Part shown: positions 21,201 through 35,700 of the stretch, in pieces
How positions within the stretch are numbered: the first letter of the stretch is position 1
Layout: the number at the start of each line of letters is the position of its first letter
Assembly: GCA_960531495.1 (NCBI GenBank)
Contig: CAUIJY010000071.1
Location: 496,001-560,000, forward strand
Source of the DNA: Zeus faber
Lineage: Eukaryota > Chordata > Actinopteri > Zeiformes > Zeidae
DNA length: 64,000 nucleotides
Direction of reading: 5' to 3'
Notes under the pieces: model-generated
Seen by the model: only the letters and a program-made list of their open reading frames with translations
Databases searched by the model: none
Told to the model about the DNA's origin: nothing
Translations under genes and position numbers: made by a program

Positions 21201-24200
21201 TGAAAGAAAGATTGAAATATTGAAAGAAAGATTGAAATAAAGATTGAAAGTTTGAAAGAAAGATTGAAAGAAAGATTTAAAGAAAGAAAGATTGAAAGAA
21301 ATATTGAAAGAAAGATTGAAAGATTGAAAGAAAGATTGAAAGAAAGAATGAAAGAAAGATTGAAAGATTGAAAGATTGAAATAAAGAATGAAAGAAAGAT
21401 TGAAAGATTGAAAGATTGAAATAAAGAATGAAAGTTTGAAAGAAAGATTGAAAGAGAGATTTTAAAAAAGAAAGATTGATAGTAAGAAAGATTGAAAGCC
21501 ATATTGAAAGAAAGATTGAAAGATTGAAAGAAAGATTGAAAGAAAGAATGAAAGAAAGATTGAAAGAAAGATTGAAAGACTGAAGGAAAGAATGAAAGAA
21601 AGATTGAAAGAAAGATTGAAAGAAAGAAAGATTGAAAGAAAGAATGAAAAAAAGATTTAAAGATTGAAAGAAAGAATGAAAGAAAGATTGAAAGATTGAA
21701 AGATAGAAAGATTTAAAGAAAGAGTGAAAGAAAGATTGAAAGAAAGATGGAAAGAAAGATTGAAAGAAAGAAAGATTGAAAGAAAGATTGAAAGAAAGAT
21801 TGAAAGTTTGAAAGAAAGATTGAAAGACTGAAAGATAGATTGAAAGATTGAAGATTGAAAGATTGAAAGAAAGATTGAAAGAAAGATTGAACGACTGAAA
21901 GATTGAAAGAAAGATTGAAAGTTTGAAAGAAAGATTGAAAGACTGAAAGAAATAATGAAAGAAAGATTGAAAGAAAGAATGAAAGAAAGATTGAAAGAAA
22001 GATGGAAAGAAAGATTGAAAGAAAGAAAGATTGAAAGATATAACAAAAGAAAGATTGAAAGAAATAATGAAAGAAAGATTGAACGATTGGAAGAAATATT
22101 GAAAGATAGAAAAATTGAAAGATTGAAAGATTGAAAGAAAGAATGAAAGAAAGATTTAAAGATTGAAAGAAAGAATGAAAGAAAGATTGAAAGATTGAAA
22201 TATTGAAAGAAAGAATGAAAGAAAGACTGAAAGATTGAAAGAAAGATTGAAAGAAAGATTGAAAGAAAGATTGAAAGATTGAAATATTTAAAGAAAGATT
22301 GAAAGAAAGAATGAAAGAACAATTGAAAGAAAGAATGAAAGAATGAAAGAAAAATTGACAGATTGAAAGAAATATTGAAAAAAGAAAGATTGAAAGAAAG
22401 AATGAAAGAAAGATTGAAAGAAAGATGGAAAGAAAGATTGAAAGAAAGAAAGATTGAAAGAAATAATAAAAGAAAGATTGAACGATTAGAAGAAATATTG
22501 AAAGATAGAAAAATTGAAAGTAAGAAAGATTGAAAGAAAGAAAGATTGAAAGAAAGATTGAAAGAAAGATTGAAAGTTTGAAAGAAAGATTGAAAGACTG
22601 AAAGATAGATTGAAAGATTGAAGATTGAAAGATTGAAAGAAAGATTGAAAGAAAGATTGAACGACTGAAAGATTGAAAGAAAGATTGAAAGTTTGAAAGA
22701 AAGATTGAAAGACTGAAAGAAATAATGAAAGAAAGATTGAAAGAAAGAATGAAAGAAAGATTGAAAGAAAGATGGAAAGAAAGATTGAAAGAAAGAAAGA
22801 TTGAAAGATATAACAAAAGAAAGATTGAAAGAAATAATGAAAGAAAGATTGAACGATTGGAAGAAATATTGAAAGATAGAAAAATTGAAAGATTGAAAGA
22901 TTGAAAGAAAGAATGAAAGAAAGATTTAAAGATTGAAAGAAAGAATGAAAGAAAGATTGAAAGATTGAAATATTGAAAGAAAGAATGAAAGAAAGACTGA
23001 AAGATTGAAAGAAAGATTGAAAGAAAGATTGAAAGAAAGATTGAAAGATTGAAATATTTAAAGAAAGATTGAAAGAAAGAATGAAAGAACAATTGAAAGA
23101 AAGAATGAAAGAATGAAAGAAAAATTGACAGATTGAAAGAAATATTGAAAAAAGAAAGATTGAAAGAAAGAATGAAAGAAAGATTGAAAGAAAGATGGAA
23201 AGAAAGATTGAAAGAAAGAAAGATTGAAAGAAATAATAAAAGAAAGATTGAACGATTAGAAGAAATATTGAAAGATAGAAAAATTGAAAGTAAGAAAGAT
23301 TGAAAGAAAGAATGAAAGAAAGATTGAAAGATTGACAGAAAGAATGACAGAAAGATTGAAAGATTGAAATATTGAAAGAAAGAATGAAAGAAAGATTGAA
23401 AGACTGAAAGAAAGAATGAAAGAAAGATTGAAAGATTAAACAATTGAAAGAAAGTTTGCAAGAAAGATTGAAAAAAGAAAGATTGAAAGAAAGAATGAAA
23501 AAAAGATTTAAAGATTGAAAGAAAGAATGAAAGAAAGATTGAAAGATTGAAAGATTGAAAGATTTAAAGAAAGAGTGAAAGAAAGATTGAAAGAAAGATG
23601 GAAAGAAAGATTGAAAGATTTAAAGAAAGAGTGAAAGAAAGATTGAAAGAAAGATGGAAAGAAAGATTGAAAGAAAGAAAGATTGAAAGAAATAATGAAA
23701 GAAAGATTGAACGATTGGACGAAATTTTGAAAGATAGAAAAATTGAAAGTAAGAAAGATTGAAAGAAAGAATGAAAGAAAGATTGAAAGATTGAAAGAAA
23801 GAATGAAAGAAAGATTGAAAGATTGAAATATTGAAAGAAAGAATGAAAAAAAGATTGAAAGACTGAAAGAAAGAATGAAAGAAAGATTGAAAGATTAAAC
23901 AATTGAAAGAAAGTTTGCAAGAAAGTTTGAAAAAAGAAAGATTGAAAGAAAGAATGAAAGAAAGATTGAAAGATAGATGGATAGAAAGATTGAAAGAAAG
24001 AAAGATTGAAAGAATAACAAAAGAAAGATTGAAAGATTGGAAGAAATATTGAAAGATAGAAAAATTGAAAGTAAGAAAGATTGAAAGAAAGAATTAAAGA
24101 AAGATTGAAAGATTGAAAGAAAGAATGAAAGAAAGATTGAAATATTGAAAGAAAGATTGAAATAAAGATTGAAAGTTTGAAAGAAAGATTGAAAGAAAGA

Positions 24201-27200
24201 TTTAAAGAAAGAAAGATTGAAAGAAATATTGAAAGAAAGATTGAAAGATTGAAAGAAAGATTGAAAGAAAGAATGAAAGAAAGATTGAAAGATTGAAAGA
24301 TTGAAATAAAGAATGAAAGAAAGATTGAAAGATTGAAAGATTGAAATAAAGAATGAAAGTTTGAAAGAAAGATTGAAAGAGAGATTTAAAAAAAGAAAGA
24401 TTGATAGTAAGAAAGATTGAAAGCCATATTGAAAGAAAGATTGAAAGATTGAAAGAAAGATTGAAAGAAAGAATGAAAGAAAGATTGAAAGAAAGATTGA
24501 AAGACTGAAGGAAAGAATGAAAGAAAGATTGAAAGAAAGATTGAAAGAAAGAAAGATTGAAAGAAAGAATGAAAAAAAGATTTAAAGATTGAAAGAAAGA
24601 ATGAAAGAAAGATTGAAAGATTGAAAGATAGAAAGATTTAAAGAAAGAGTGAAAGAAAGATTGAAAGAAAGATGGAAAGAAAGATTGAAAGAAAGAAAGA
24701 TTGAAAGAAAGATTGAAAGAAAGATTGAACGACTGAAAGATTGAAAGAAAAATTGAAAGTTTGAAAGAAAGATTGAAAGACTGAAAGATAGATTGAAAGA
24801 TTGAAGATTGAAAGATTGAAAGAAAGATTGAAAGAAAGATTGAACGACTGAAAGATTGAAAGAAAGATTGAAAGTTTGAAAGAAAGATTGAAAGACTGAA
24901 AGAAATAATGAAAGAAAGATTGAAAGAAAGAATGAAAGAAAGATTGAAAGAAAGATGGAAAGAAAGATTGAAAGAAAGAAAGATTGAAAGATATAACAAA
25001 AGAAAGATTGAAAGAAATAATGATAGAAAGATTGAACGATTGGAAGAAATATTGAAAGATAGAAAAATTGAAAGATTGAAAGATTGAAAGAAAGAATGAA
25101 AGAAAGATTGAAAGATTGAAAGAAAGAATGAAAGAAAGATTGAAAGATTGAAATATTGAAAGAAAGAATGAAAGAAAGACTGAAAGATTGAAAGAAAGAT
25201 TGAAAGAAAGATTGAAAGAAAGATTGAAAGATTGAAATATTTAAAGAAAGATTGAAAGAAAGAATGAAAGAACAATTGAAAGAAAGAATGAAAGAATGAA
25301 AGAAAAATTGACAGATTGAAACAAATATTGAAAAAAGAAAGATTGAAAGAAAGAATGAAAGAAAGATTGAAAGAAAGATGGAAAGAAAGATTGAAAGAAA
25401 GAAAGATTGAAAGAAATAATAAAAGAAAGATTGAACGATTAGAAGAAATATTGAAAGATAGAAAAATTGAAAGTAAGAAAGATTGAAAGAAAGAATGAAA
25501 GAAAGATTGAAAGATTGAAAGATTGAAAGATTTAAAGAAAGAGTGAAAGAAAGATTGAAAGAAAGATGGAAAGAAAGATTGAAAGAAAGAAAGATTGAAA
25601 GAAATAATGAAAGAAAGATTGAACGATTGGAAGAAATTTTGAAAGATAGAAAAATTGAAAGTAAGAAAGATTGAAAGAAAGAATGAAAGAAAGATTGAAA
25701 GATTGAAAGAAAGAATGAAAGAAAGATTGAAAGATTGAAATATTGAAAGAAAGAATGAAAAAAAGATTGAAAGACTGAAAGAAAGAATGAAAGAAAGATT
25801 GAAAGATTAAACAATTGAAAGAAAGTTTGCAAGAAAGTTTGAAAAAAGAAAGATTGAAAGAAAGAATGAAAGAAAGTTTGAAAGATAGATGGATAGAAAG
25901 ATTGAAAGATAGAAAGATTGAAAGAATAACAAAAGAAAGATTGAAAGATTGGAAGAAATATTGAAAGATAGAAAAATTGAAAGTAAGAAAGATTGAAAGA
26001 AAGAATTAAAGAAAGATTGAAAGATTGAAAGAAAGAATGAAAGAAAGATTGAAATATTGAAAGAAAGATTGAAATAAAGATTGAAAGTTTGAAAGAAAGA
26101 TTGAAAGAAAGATTTAAAGAAAGAAAGATTGAAAGAAATATTGAAAGAAAGATTGAAAGATTGAAAGAAAGATTGAAAGAAAGAATGAAAGAAAGATTGA
26201 AAGATTGAAAGATTGAAATAAAGAATGAAAGAAAGATTGAAAGATTGAAAGATTGAAATAAAGAATGAAAGTTTGAAAGAAAGATTGAAAGAGAGATTTA
26301 AAAAAAGAAAGATTGATAGTAAGAAAGATTGAAAGACATATTGAAAGAAAAATTGAAAGATTGAAAGAAAGATTGAAAGAAAGAATGAAAGAAAGATTGA
26401 AAGAAAGATTGAAAGACTGAAGGAAAGAATGAAAGAAAGAATGAAAGAAAGAATGAAAGAAAGATTGAAAGACTGAAGGAAAGAATGAAAGAAAGATTGA
26501 AAGAAAGATTGAAAGAAAGATTGAACGACTGAAAGATTGAAAGAAATATTGAAAGTTTGAAAGAAAGATTGAAAGACTGAAAGATAGATTGAAAGATTGA
26601 AGATTGAAAGATTGAAAGAAAGATTGAAAGAAAGATTGAACGACTGAAAGATTGAAAGAAAGATTGAAAGTTTGAAAGAAAGATTGAAAGACTGAAAGAA
26701 ATAATGAAAGAAAGATTGAAAGAAAGAATGAAAGAAAGATTGAAAGAAAGATGGAAAGAAAGATTGAAAGAAAGAAAGATTGAAAGATATAACAAAAGAA
26801 AGATTGAAAGAAATAATGAAAGAAAGATTGAACGATTGGAAGAAATATTGAAAGATAGAAATATTGAAAGATTGAAAGATTGAAAGAAAGAATGAAAGAA
26901 AGATTGAAAGATTGAAAGAAAGAATGAAAGAAAAATTGAAAGATTGAAATATTGAAAGAAAGAATGAAAGAAAGACTGAAAGATTGAAAGAAAGATTGAA
27001 AGAAAGATTGAAAGATTGAAATATTTAAAGAAAGATTGAAAGAAAGAATGAAAGAACAATTGAAAGAAAGAATGAAAGAATGAAAGAAAAATTGACAGAT
27101 TGAAAGAAATATTGAAAAAAGAAAGATTGAAAGAAAGAATGAAAGAAAGATTGAAAGAAAGATGGAAAGAAAGATTGAAAGAAAGAAAGATTGAAAGAAA

Positions 27201-28489
27201 TAATAAAAGAAAGATTGAACGATTAGAAGAAATATTGAAAGATAGAAAAATTGAAAGTAAGAAAGATTGAAAGAAAGAATGAAAGAAAGATTGAAAGATT
27301 GACAGAAAGAATGACAGAAAGATTGAAAGATTGAAATATTGAAAGAAAGAATGAAAAAAAGATTGAAAGACTGAAAGAAAGAATGAAAGAAAGATTGAAA
27401 GATTAAACAATTGAAAGAAAGTTTGCAAGAAAGATTGAAAAAAGAAAGATTGAAAGAAAGAATGAAAAAAAGATTGATAGATAGATGGATAGAAAGATTG
27501 AAAGAAAGAAAGATTGAAAGAATAACAAAAGAAAGATTGAAAGATTGGAAGAAATATTGAAAGATAGAAAAATTGAAAGTAAGAAAGATTGAAAGAAAAA
27601 ATTAAAGAAAGATTCAAAGATTGAAAGAAAGAATGAAAGAAAGGTTGAAAGATTGAAATATTGAAAGAAAGAATGAAAGAAAGATTGAAAGATTGAAAGA
27701 AAGATTGAAATAAAGATTGAAAGATTGAAAGATTGAAAGATTGAAAGATTGAAATACAGATTGAAAGTTTGAAAGAAAGATTGAAAGAAAGATTTAAAGA
27801 AAGAAAGATTGAAAGAAATATTGAAAGAAAGATTGAAAGATTGAAAGAAAGATTGAAAGAAAGAATGAAAGAAATATTGAAAGATTGAAAGATTGAAATA
27901 AAGAATGAAAGTTTGAAAGAAAGATTGAAAGAAAGATTTTAAGAAAGAAAGATTGAAAGTAAGAAAGATTGAAAGAAATATTGAAAGAAAGATTGAAAGA
28001 TTGAAAGAAAGATTGAAAGAAAGAATGAAAGAAAGATTGAAAGAAAGATTGAAAGAAAGATTGAAAGAAAGATTGAAAGACTGAAGGAAAGAATGAAAGA
28101 AAGATTGAAAGAAAGATTGAAAGAAAGAAAGATTGAAAGAAAGATTGAAAGATTGAATGATTGAAAGAAAGACTGAAAGATAGATTGAAAGATTGAAGAT
28201 TGAAAGATTCAAAGAAAGATTGAAAGAAAGATTGAACGACTGAAAGATTGAAAGAAAGATTGAAAGTTTGAAACAAATTTTGAAAGACTAAAAGAAAGAA
28301 TGAAAGAAAGATTGAAAGAAATATTGAAAAAAGAAAGATTGAAAGAAAATTTGAAAGAAAGATTGAAAGAAGGAATGAAAGAAAGATTGAATGAAATATT
28401 GAAAGACAGAAAGATTGAAAGAAAGAATGAAAGAAAGATTGAAAGATTAAAAGAAAGAATGAAAGAAAGAATGAAAGAAAGATTGAAAG

Positions 28490-30600
28490 ATTGAAAGATT
28501 GAAATAAAGAATGAAAGTTTGAAAGAAAGATTTAAAGAGAGATTTAAAAAAAGAAAGATTGATAGTAAGAAAGATTGAAAGACATATTGAAAGAAAGATT
28601 GAAAGATTGAAAGAAAGATTGAAAGAAAGAATGAAAGAAAGATTGAAAGAAAGATTGAAAGACTGAAGGAAAGAATGAAAGAAAGATTGAAAGAAAGATT
28701 GAAAGAAAGAAAGATTGAAAGATTGAATGATTGAAAGATTGAATGATTGAAAGATTGAAAGAAAGATTGAAAGAAAGATTGAACGACTGAAAGATTGAAA
28801 GAAATATTGAAAGTTTGAAAGAAAGATTGAAAGACTGAAAAATAGATTGAAAGATTGAAGATTGAAAGATTGAAAGAAAGATTGAAAGAAAGATTGAACG
28901 ACTGAAAGATTGAAAGAAAGATTGAAAGTTTGAAAGAAAGATTGAAAGACTGAAAGAAATAATGAAAGAAAGATTGAAAGAAAGAATGAAAGAAAGATTG
29001 AAAGAAAGATGGAAAGAAAGATTGAAAGAAAGAAAGATTGAAAGATATAACAAAAGAAAGATTGAAAGAAATAATGAAAGAAAGATTGAACGATTGGAAG
29101 AAATATTGAAAGATAGAAAAATTGAAAGATTGAAAGATTGAAAGAAAGAATGAAAGAAAGATTGAAAGATTGAAAGAAAGAATGAAAGAAAGATTGAAAG
29201 ATTGAAATATTGAAAGAAAGAATGAAAGAAAGACTGAAAGATTGAAAGAAAGATTGAAAGAAAGATTGAAAGATTGAAATATTTAAAGAAAGATTGAAAG
29301 AAAGAATGAAAGAACAATTGAAAGAAAGAATGAAAGAATGAAAGAAAAATTGACAGATTGAAAGAAATATTGAAAAAAGAAAGATTGAAAGAAAGAATGA
29401 AAGAAAGATTGAAAGAAAGATGGAAAGAAAGATTGAAAGAAAGAAAGATTGAAAGAAATAATAAAAGAAAGATTGAACGATTAGAAGAAATATTGAAAGA
29501 TAGAAAAATTGAAAGTAAGAAAGATTGAAAGAAAGAATGAAAGAAAGATTGAAAGATTGACAGAAAGAATGACAGAAAGATTGAAAGATTGAAATATTGA
29601 AAGAAAGAATGAAAAAAAGATTGAAAGACTGAAAGAAAGAATGAAAGAAAGATTGAAAGATTAAACAATTGAAAGAAAGTTTGCAAGAAAGATTGAAAAA
29701 AGAAAGATTGAAAGACTGAAGGAAAGAATGAAAGAAAGATTGAAAGAAAGATTGAAAGAAAGAAAGATTGAAAGATTGAATGATTGAAAGATTGAATGAT
29801 TGAAAGATTGAAAGAAAGATTGAAAGAAAGATTGAACGACTGAAAGATTGAAAGAAATATTGAAAGTTTGAAAGAAAGATTGAAAGACTGAAAGATAGAT
29901 TGAAAGATTGAAGATTGAAAGATTGAAAGAAAGATTGAAAGAAAGATTGAACGACTGAAAGATTGAAAGAAAGATTGAAAGTTTGAAAGAAAGATTGAAA
30001 GACTGAAAGAAATAATGAAAGAAAGATTGAAAGAAAGAATGAAAGAAAGATTGAAAGAAAGATGGAAAGAAAGATTGAAAGAAAGAAAGATTGAAAGATA
30101 TAACAAAAGAAAGATTGAAAGAAATAATGAAAGAAAGATTGAACGATTGGAAGAAATATTGAAAGATAGAAAAATTGAAAGATTGAAAGATTGAAAGAAA
30201 GAATGAAAGAAAGATTGAAAGATTGAAAGAAAGAATGAAAGAAAGATTGAAAGATTGAAATATTGAAAGAAAGAATGAAAGAAAGACTGAAAGATTGAAA
30301 GAAAGATTGAAAGAAAGATTGAAAGATTGAAATATTTAAAGAAAGATTGAAAGAAAGAATGAAAGAACAATTGAAAGAAAGAATGAAAGAATGAAAGAAA
30401 AATTGACAGATTGAAAGAAATATTGAAAAAAGAAAGATTGAAAGAAAGAATGAAAGAAAGATTGAAAGAAAGATGGAAAGAAAGATTGAAAGAAAGAAAG
30501 ATTGAAAGAAATAATAAAAGAAAGATTGAACGATTAGAAGAAATATTGAAAGATAGAAAAATTGAAAGTAAGAAAGATTGAAAGAAAGAATGAAAGAAAG
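28490..30600. repeat. 1,053-bp tandem duplication within copy 1
   Basis: GACTGAAGGAAAG followed by paired TTGAATGATTG words occurs at 28661 and again at 29714. The CGACT-containing marker at 28784 returns at 29837. Both pairs are 1,053 bp apart. The same pair is found in copy 2 at 47306 and 48359. Borders are approximate. Confidence 0.75.
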
Positions 30601-32739
30601 ATTGAAAGATTGACAGAAAGAATGACAGAAAGATTGAAAGATTGAAATATTGAAAGAAAGAATGAAAAAAAGATTGAAAGACTGAAAGAAAGAATGAAAG
30701 AAAGATTGAAAGATTAAACAATTGAAAGAAAGTTTGCAAGAAAGATTGAAAAAATAAAGATTGAAAGAAAGAATGAAAAAAAGATTGATAGATAGATGGA
30801 TAGAAAGATTAAAAGAAAGAAAGATTGAAAGAATAACAAAAGAAAGATTGAAAGATTGGAAGAAATATTGAAAGATAGAAAAATTGAAAGTAAGAAAGAT
30901 TGAAAGAAAAAATTAAAGAAAGATTCAAAGATTGAAAGAAAGAATGAAAGAAAGGTTGAAAGATTGAAATATTGAAAGAAAGAATGAAAGAAAGATTGAA
31001 AGATTGAAAGAAAGATTGAAAGAAAGATTGAAAGATTGAAAGATTGAAATAAAGATTGAAAGTTTGAAAGAAAGATTGAAAGAAAGATTTAAAGAAAGAA
31101 AGATTGAAAGAAATATTGAAAGAAAGATTGAAAGATTGAAAGAAAGATTGAAAGAAAGAATGAAAGAAAGATTGAAAGATTGAAAGATTGAAATAAAGAA
31201 TGAAAGTTTGAAAGAAAGATTGAAAGAAAGATTTTAAGAAAGAAAGATTGAAAGTAAGAAACATTGAAAGAAATATTGAAAGAAAGATTGAAAGATTGAA
31301 AGAAAGATTGAAAGAAAGAATGAAAGAAAGATTGAAAGAAAGATTGAAAGAAAGATTGAAAGAAAGATTGAACGACTGAAGGAAAGAATGAAAGAAAGAT
31401 TGAAAGAAAGATTGAAAGAAAGAAAGATTGAAAGAAAGATTGAAAGATTGAATGATTGAAAGAAAGACTGAAAGATAGATTGAAAGATTGAAGATTGAAA
31501 GATTCAAAGAAAGATTGAAAGAAAGATTGAACGACTGAAAGATTGAAAGAAAGATTGAAAGAAATATTGAAAAAAGAAAGATCGAAAGAAAATTTGAAAG
31601 AAAGATTGAAAGAAGGAATGAAAGAAAGATTGAATGAAATATTGAAAGACAGAAAGATTGAAAGAAAGAATGAAAGAAAGATTGAAATATTGAAAGAAGG
31701 AATGAAAGAAAGATTGAAAGATTGAAATAAAGATTGAAAGTTTGAAAGAAAGATTGAAAGAAAGATTTAAAGAAAGAAAGATTGAAAGTAAAAAAGATTG
31801 AAAGAAATATTTAAAGAAAGATTGAAAGATTGAAAGAAAGAATGAATGAAAGATTGAAAGAAAGATTGAAAGAAAGATTGAAAGATTGAAGGAAAGAATG
31901 AAAGAAAGATTGAAATAAAAATTGAAAGAAAGATTGAAAGAAAGATTGAAAGACTGAAGGAAAGAATGAAAGAAAGATGGAAAGAAAGATGGAAAGAAAG
32001 ATTGACAGAAAGAAAGATTGAAAGAAATATTGAAAGAAAGATTGAAAGATTGAAAGATTGAAAGAAAGAATGAAAGAAAGACTGAAAGATTGAAAGAAAA
32101 ATTGAAAGAAAGATTGAAAGATTGAAAGATTGAAAGAAAGATTGAAAGTTTGAAAGACAGATTGAAAGACTGAAAGAAAGATTGCAAGAAAGATTGAAAA
32201 AACAAAGATTTAAAGATAGAATAAAAGAAAGATTGAAAGAAAGATTGAAAAAAGAAAGATTGAAAGATTGAAAGAAATATTGAAAGACAGAAAGATTGAA
32301 AGAAACAATTAAAGAAAGATTGAAAGATTAAAATAAAGAATGAAAGAAAGATTGAAAGAAAGATTGAAAGAAAGATTGAAAGACTGAAGGAAAGAATGAA
32401 AGAAAGATGGAAAAAAAGATTGAAAAAAGAAAGCTTGAAAGAAAGATTGAAAGAAAGATTGAAAGATTGAAAGAAAGAAAGATTGAAAGAAATATTGAAA
32501 GAAAGATGGAAAGATTGAAAGAAAGAATGAAAGAAAGATTGAAAGATTGAAAGAAAGAATGAAAGAAAGATTGAAAGAAAGATGGAAAGAAAGATTGAAA
32601 AAAAGAAAGATTGAAAGAAAGATTGAAAGATTGAAAGAAAGAATGAAAGAAAGATTGAAAGATTGAAAGAAAGAATGAAAGAAAGATTGAAAGAAAGATT
32701 GAAAGAAAGATTGAAAGATGAAAGAAAGATTGAAAGAAA

Positions 32740-35700
32740 GATTGAAAGATTGAAAGATTGAAAGATTGAAATAAAGATTGAAAGTTTGAAAGAAAGATTG
32801 AAAGAAAGATTTAAAGAAAGAAAGATTGAAAGTAAGAAAGATTTAAAGAAATATTGAAAGAAAGATTGAAAAAAAGAAAGATTGAAAGAAAGATTGAAAG
32901 AAAGATTGAAAGACTGATGGAAAGAATGAAATAAAGATTGGAAGAAAGATTGAAAGAAATAAATATTGAAGGAAAGATTGAAAGATTGAATGATTGAAAG
33001 AAAGACTGAAAGAAAGATTGAAAAAAAGAAAGATTGAAAGAAAGATTGAAAGAAAGATTGAAAGACTGATGGAAAGAATGAAATAAAGATTGAAAGAAAG
33101 ATTGAAAGAAAGAAATATTGAAGGAAAGATTGAAAGACTGAAAGAAAGATTGACGGACAGAAAGATTGAAAGAAAGAATGAAAGAAAGATTGAAAGATTA
33201 AACAATTGAAAGAAAGATTGCAAGAAAGATTGAAAAAAGAAAGATTGAAAGAAAGAATGAAAGAAAGATTGAAAGAAAGATGGAAAGAAAGAAAGATTGA
33301 AAGAAATAACAAAAGAAAGATTGAAAGAAAGAATGAAAGAAAGATTGAACGATTGGAAACAATATTGAAAGAAAGAAAGATTGAAAGTAAGATGGATTGA
33401 AAGAAAGAATGAAAGAAAGATTGAAAGATTGAAAGAAAGAATGAAAGAAAGATTGAAAGATTGAAAGAAAGATTGAAAGATTGAAAGATTGAAATAAAGA
33501 TTGAAAGTTTGAAAGAAAGATTGAAAGAAAGATTGAAAGAAAGATTTAAAGAAAGATTGAAAGACTGAAAGAAAGAATGAAAGGCAGATTGAAAGAAAGA
33601 TTGAAAGTAAGAAGGATTGAAAGAAAAAATGAAAGAAAGATTGAAAGATTGCAAGAAAGAATGAAAGAAAGATTGAAAGATTGAAATATTGAAAGAAAGA
33701 ATGAAAGAAAGATTGAAAGATTGAAAGAAAGAATGAAAGAAAGATTGAAAGAAAGATTGAAAGATTGAAATAAAGATTGAAAGTTTGAAAGAAAGATTGA
33801 AAGAAAGACTGAAAGAAAGATTGAAAGATTGAAAGAAAGATTGAAAGAAAGATTGAAAGATTGAAATATTGAAAGAAAGAATGAAAGAAAGATGGAAAGA
33901 TTGAAAGAAAGATTGAAAGAATGAAAGATTGAAATAATGATTGAAAGTTTGAAAGAAAGATTGAAAGAAAGATTTAAACAAAGAAAGATTGAAAGTAAGA
34001 AAGATTGAAAGAAATATTGAACGAAAGATTGAAAGAAAGGATGAAAGAAAGATTGAAAGAAAGATTGAAAAAAGAAAGATTGAAAGAAAGATTGAACGAC
34101 TGAAGGAAAGAATGAAAGAAAGATTGAAAGAATGAAATATTGAAGGAAAGATTGAAAGATTGAATGATTGAAAGAAAGACTGAAAGAAAGATTGACAGAC
34201 AGAGATTGAAAGAAAGAATGAAAGAAAGATTGAAAGAAAGAATAAAAGAAATATTGAAAAATTAAACAATTGAAAGAAAGATTGCAAGAAAGATTGAAAA
34301 AAGAAAGATTGAAAGAAAGAATAAAAGAAAGATTGAAAGAAAGATGGAAAGAAAGAAAGATTGAAAGAAATAACAAAAGAAAGATTGAAAGAAAGAATGA
34401 AAGAAAGATTGAACGATTGGAAGAAATATTGAAAGAAAGAAAGATTGAAAGTAAGATAGATTGAAAGTAAGAATGAAAGAAAGATTGAAAGATTTAAAGA
34501 AAGAATGAAAGAAAGATTGAAAGATTGAAATATTGAAAGAACGAATGAAAGAAAGATTGAAAGATTGAAAGAAAGATTGAAAGATTGAAAAAAAGAATAA
34601 AAGAAAGATTGAAAGAATGAAAGAAAGATTGAAATAAATAATGAAAGAAAGATTGAAAGATTGAAAGAAATATTGAAAGAAAGAACGATTGAAAAATTGA
34701 AAGAAAGAATGAAAGATTGAAAGAAAGATTGAAAGATTGAAAGAAAGATTGAAAAAATGAAAGATTGAAAGAAAGAATAAAAGAAAGATTGAAAGAACGA
34801 TTGAAAGATTGAAAGAAAGAATGAAAGAAAGATTAAAGGAAGGAATGAAAGAATGAAAGAAAGATTGAAAGATTTAAAGAAATATTGAAAGGAAGAAAGA
34901 TTGAAAGTAAGAAAGATTGAAAGATTAAAAAAAGAATAAAAGAAAGATTGAAAGATTGAAAAAAAGATTGAACGAAATAATGAAAGAAAGATTGAAAGAA
35001 ATAATGAAAGAAGGAATGAAAGAATGAAAGAAAGATTGAAAGAAAGATTGAAAGATTGAAAGATTGAAAGATTGAAAGATTGAAATAAAGATTGAAAGTT
35101 TGAAAGAAAGATTGAAAGAAAGATTTAAAGAAAGAAAGATTGAAAGTAAGAAAGATTTAAAGAAATATTGAAAGAAAGATTGAAAAAAAGAAAGATTGAA
35201 AGAAAGATTGAAAGAAAGATTGAAAGACTGATGGAAAGAATGAAATAAAGATTGGAAGAAAGATTGAAAGAAATAAATATTGAAGGAAAGATTGAAAGAT
35301 TGAATGATTGAAAGAAAGACTGAAAGAAAGATTGAAAAAAAGAAAGATTGAAAGAAAGATTGAAAGAAAGATTGAAAGACTGATGGAAAGAATGAAATAA
35401 AGATTGAAAGAAAGATTGAAAGAAAGAAATATTGAAGGAAAGATTGAAAGACTGAAAGAAAGATTGACGGACAGAAAGATTGAAAGAAAGAATGAAAGAA
35501 AGATTGAAAGATTAAACAATTGAAAGAAAGATTGCAAGAAAGATTGAAAAAAGAAAGATTGAAAGAAAGAATGAAAGAAAGATTGAAAGAAAGATGGAAA
35601 GAAAGAAAGATTGAAAGAAATAACAAAAGAAAGATTGAAAGAAAGAATGAAAGAAAGATTGAACGATTGGAAACAATATTGAAAGAAAGAAAGATTGAAA

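Noticed and set aside
28544-30739. Long minus-strand frames (here 731 codons) rich in Phe, Ser, Leu, Ile, Gln and Asn, resembling membrane segments.
   Set aside because: Composition and openness follow from the tetranucleotide repeat; there is no domain, no varied residue use and no start or splice context.
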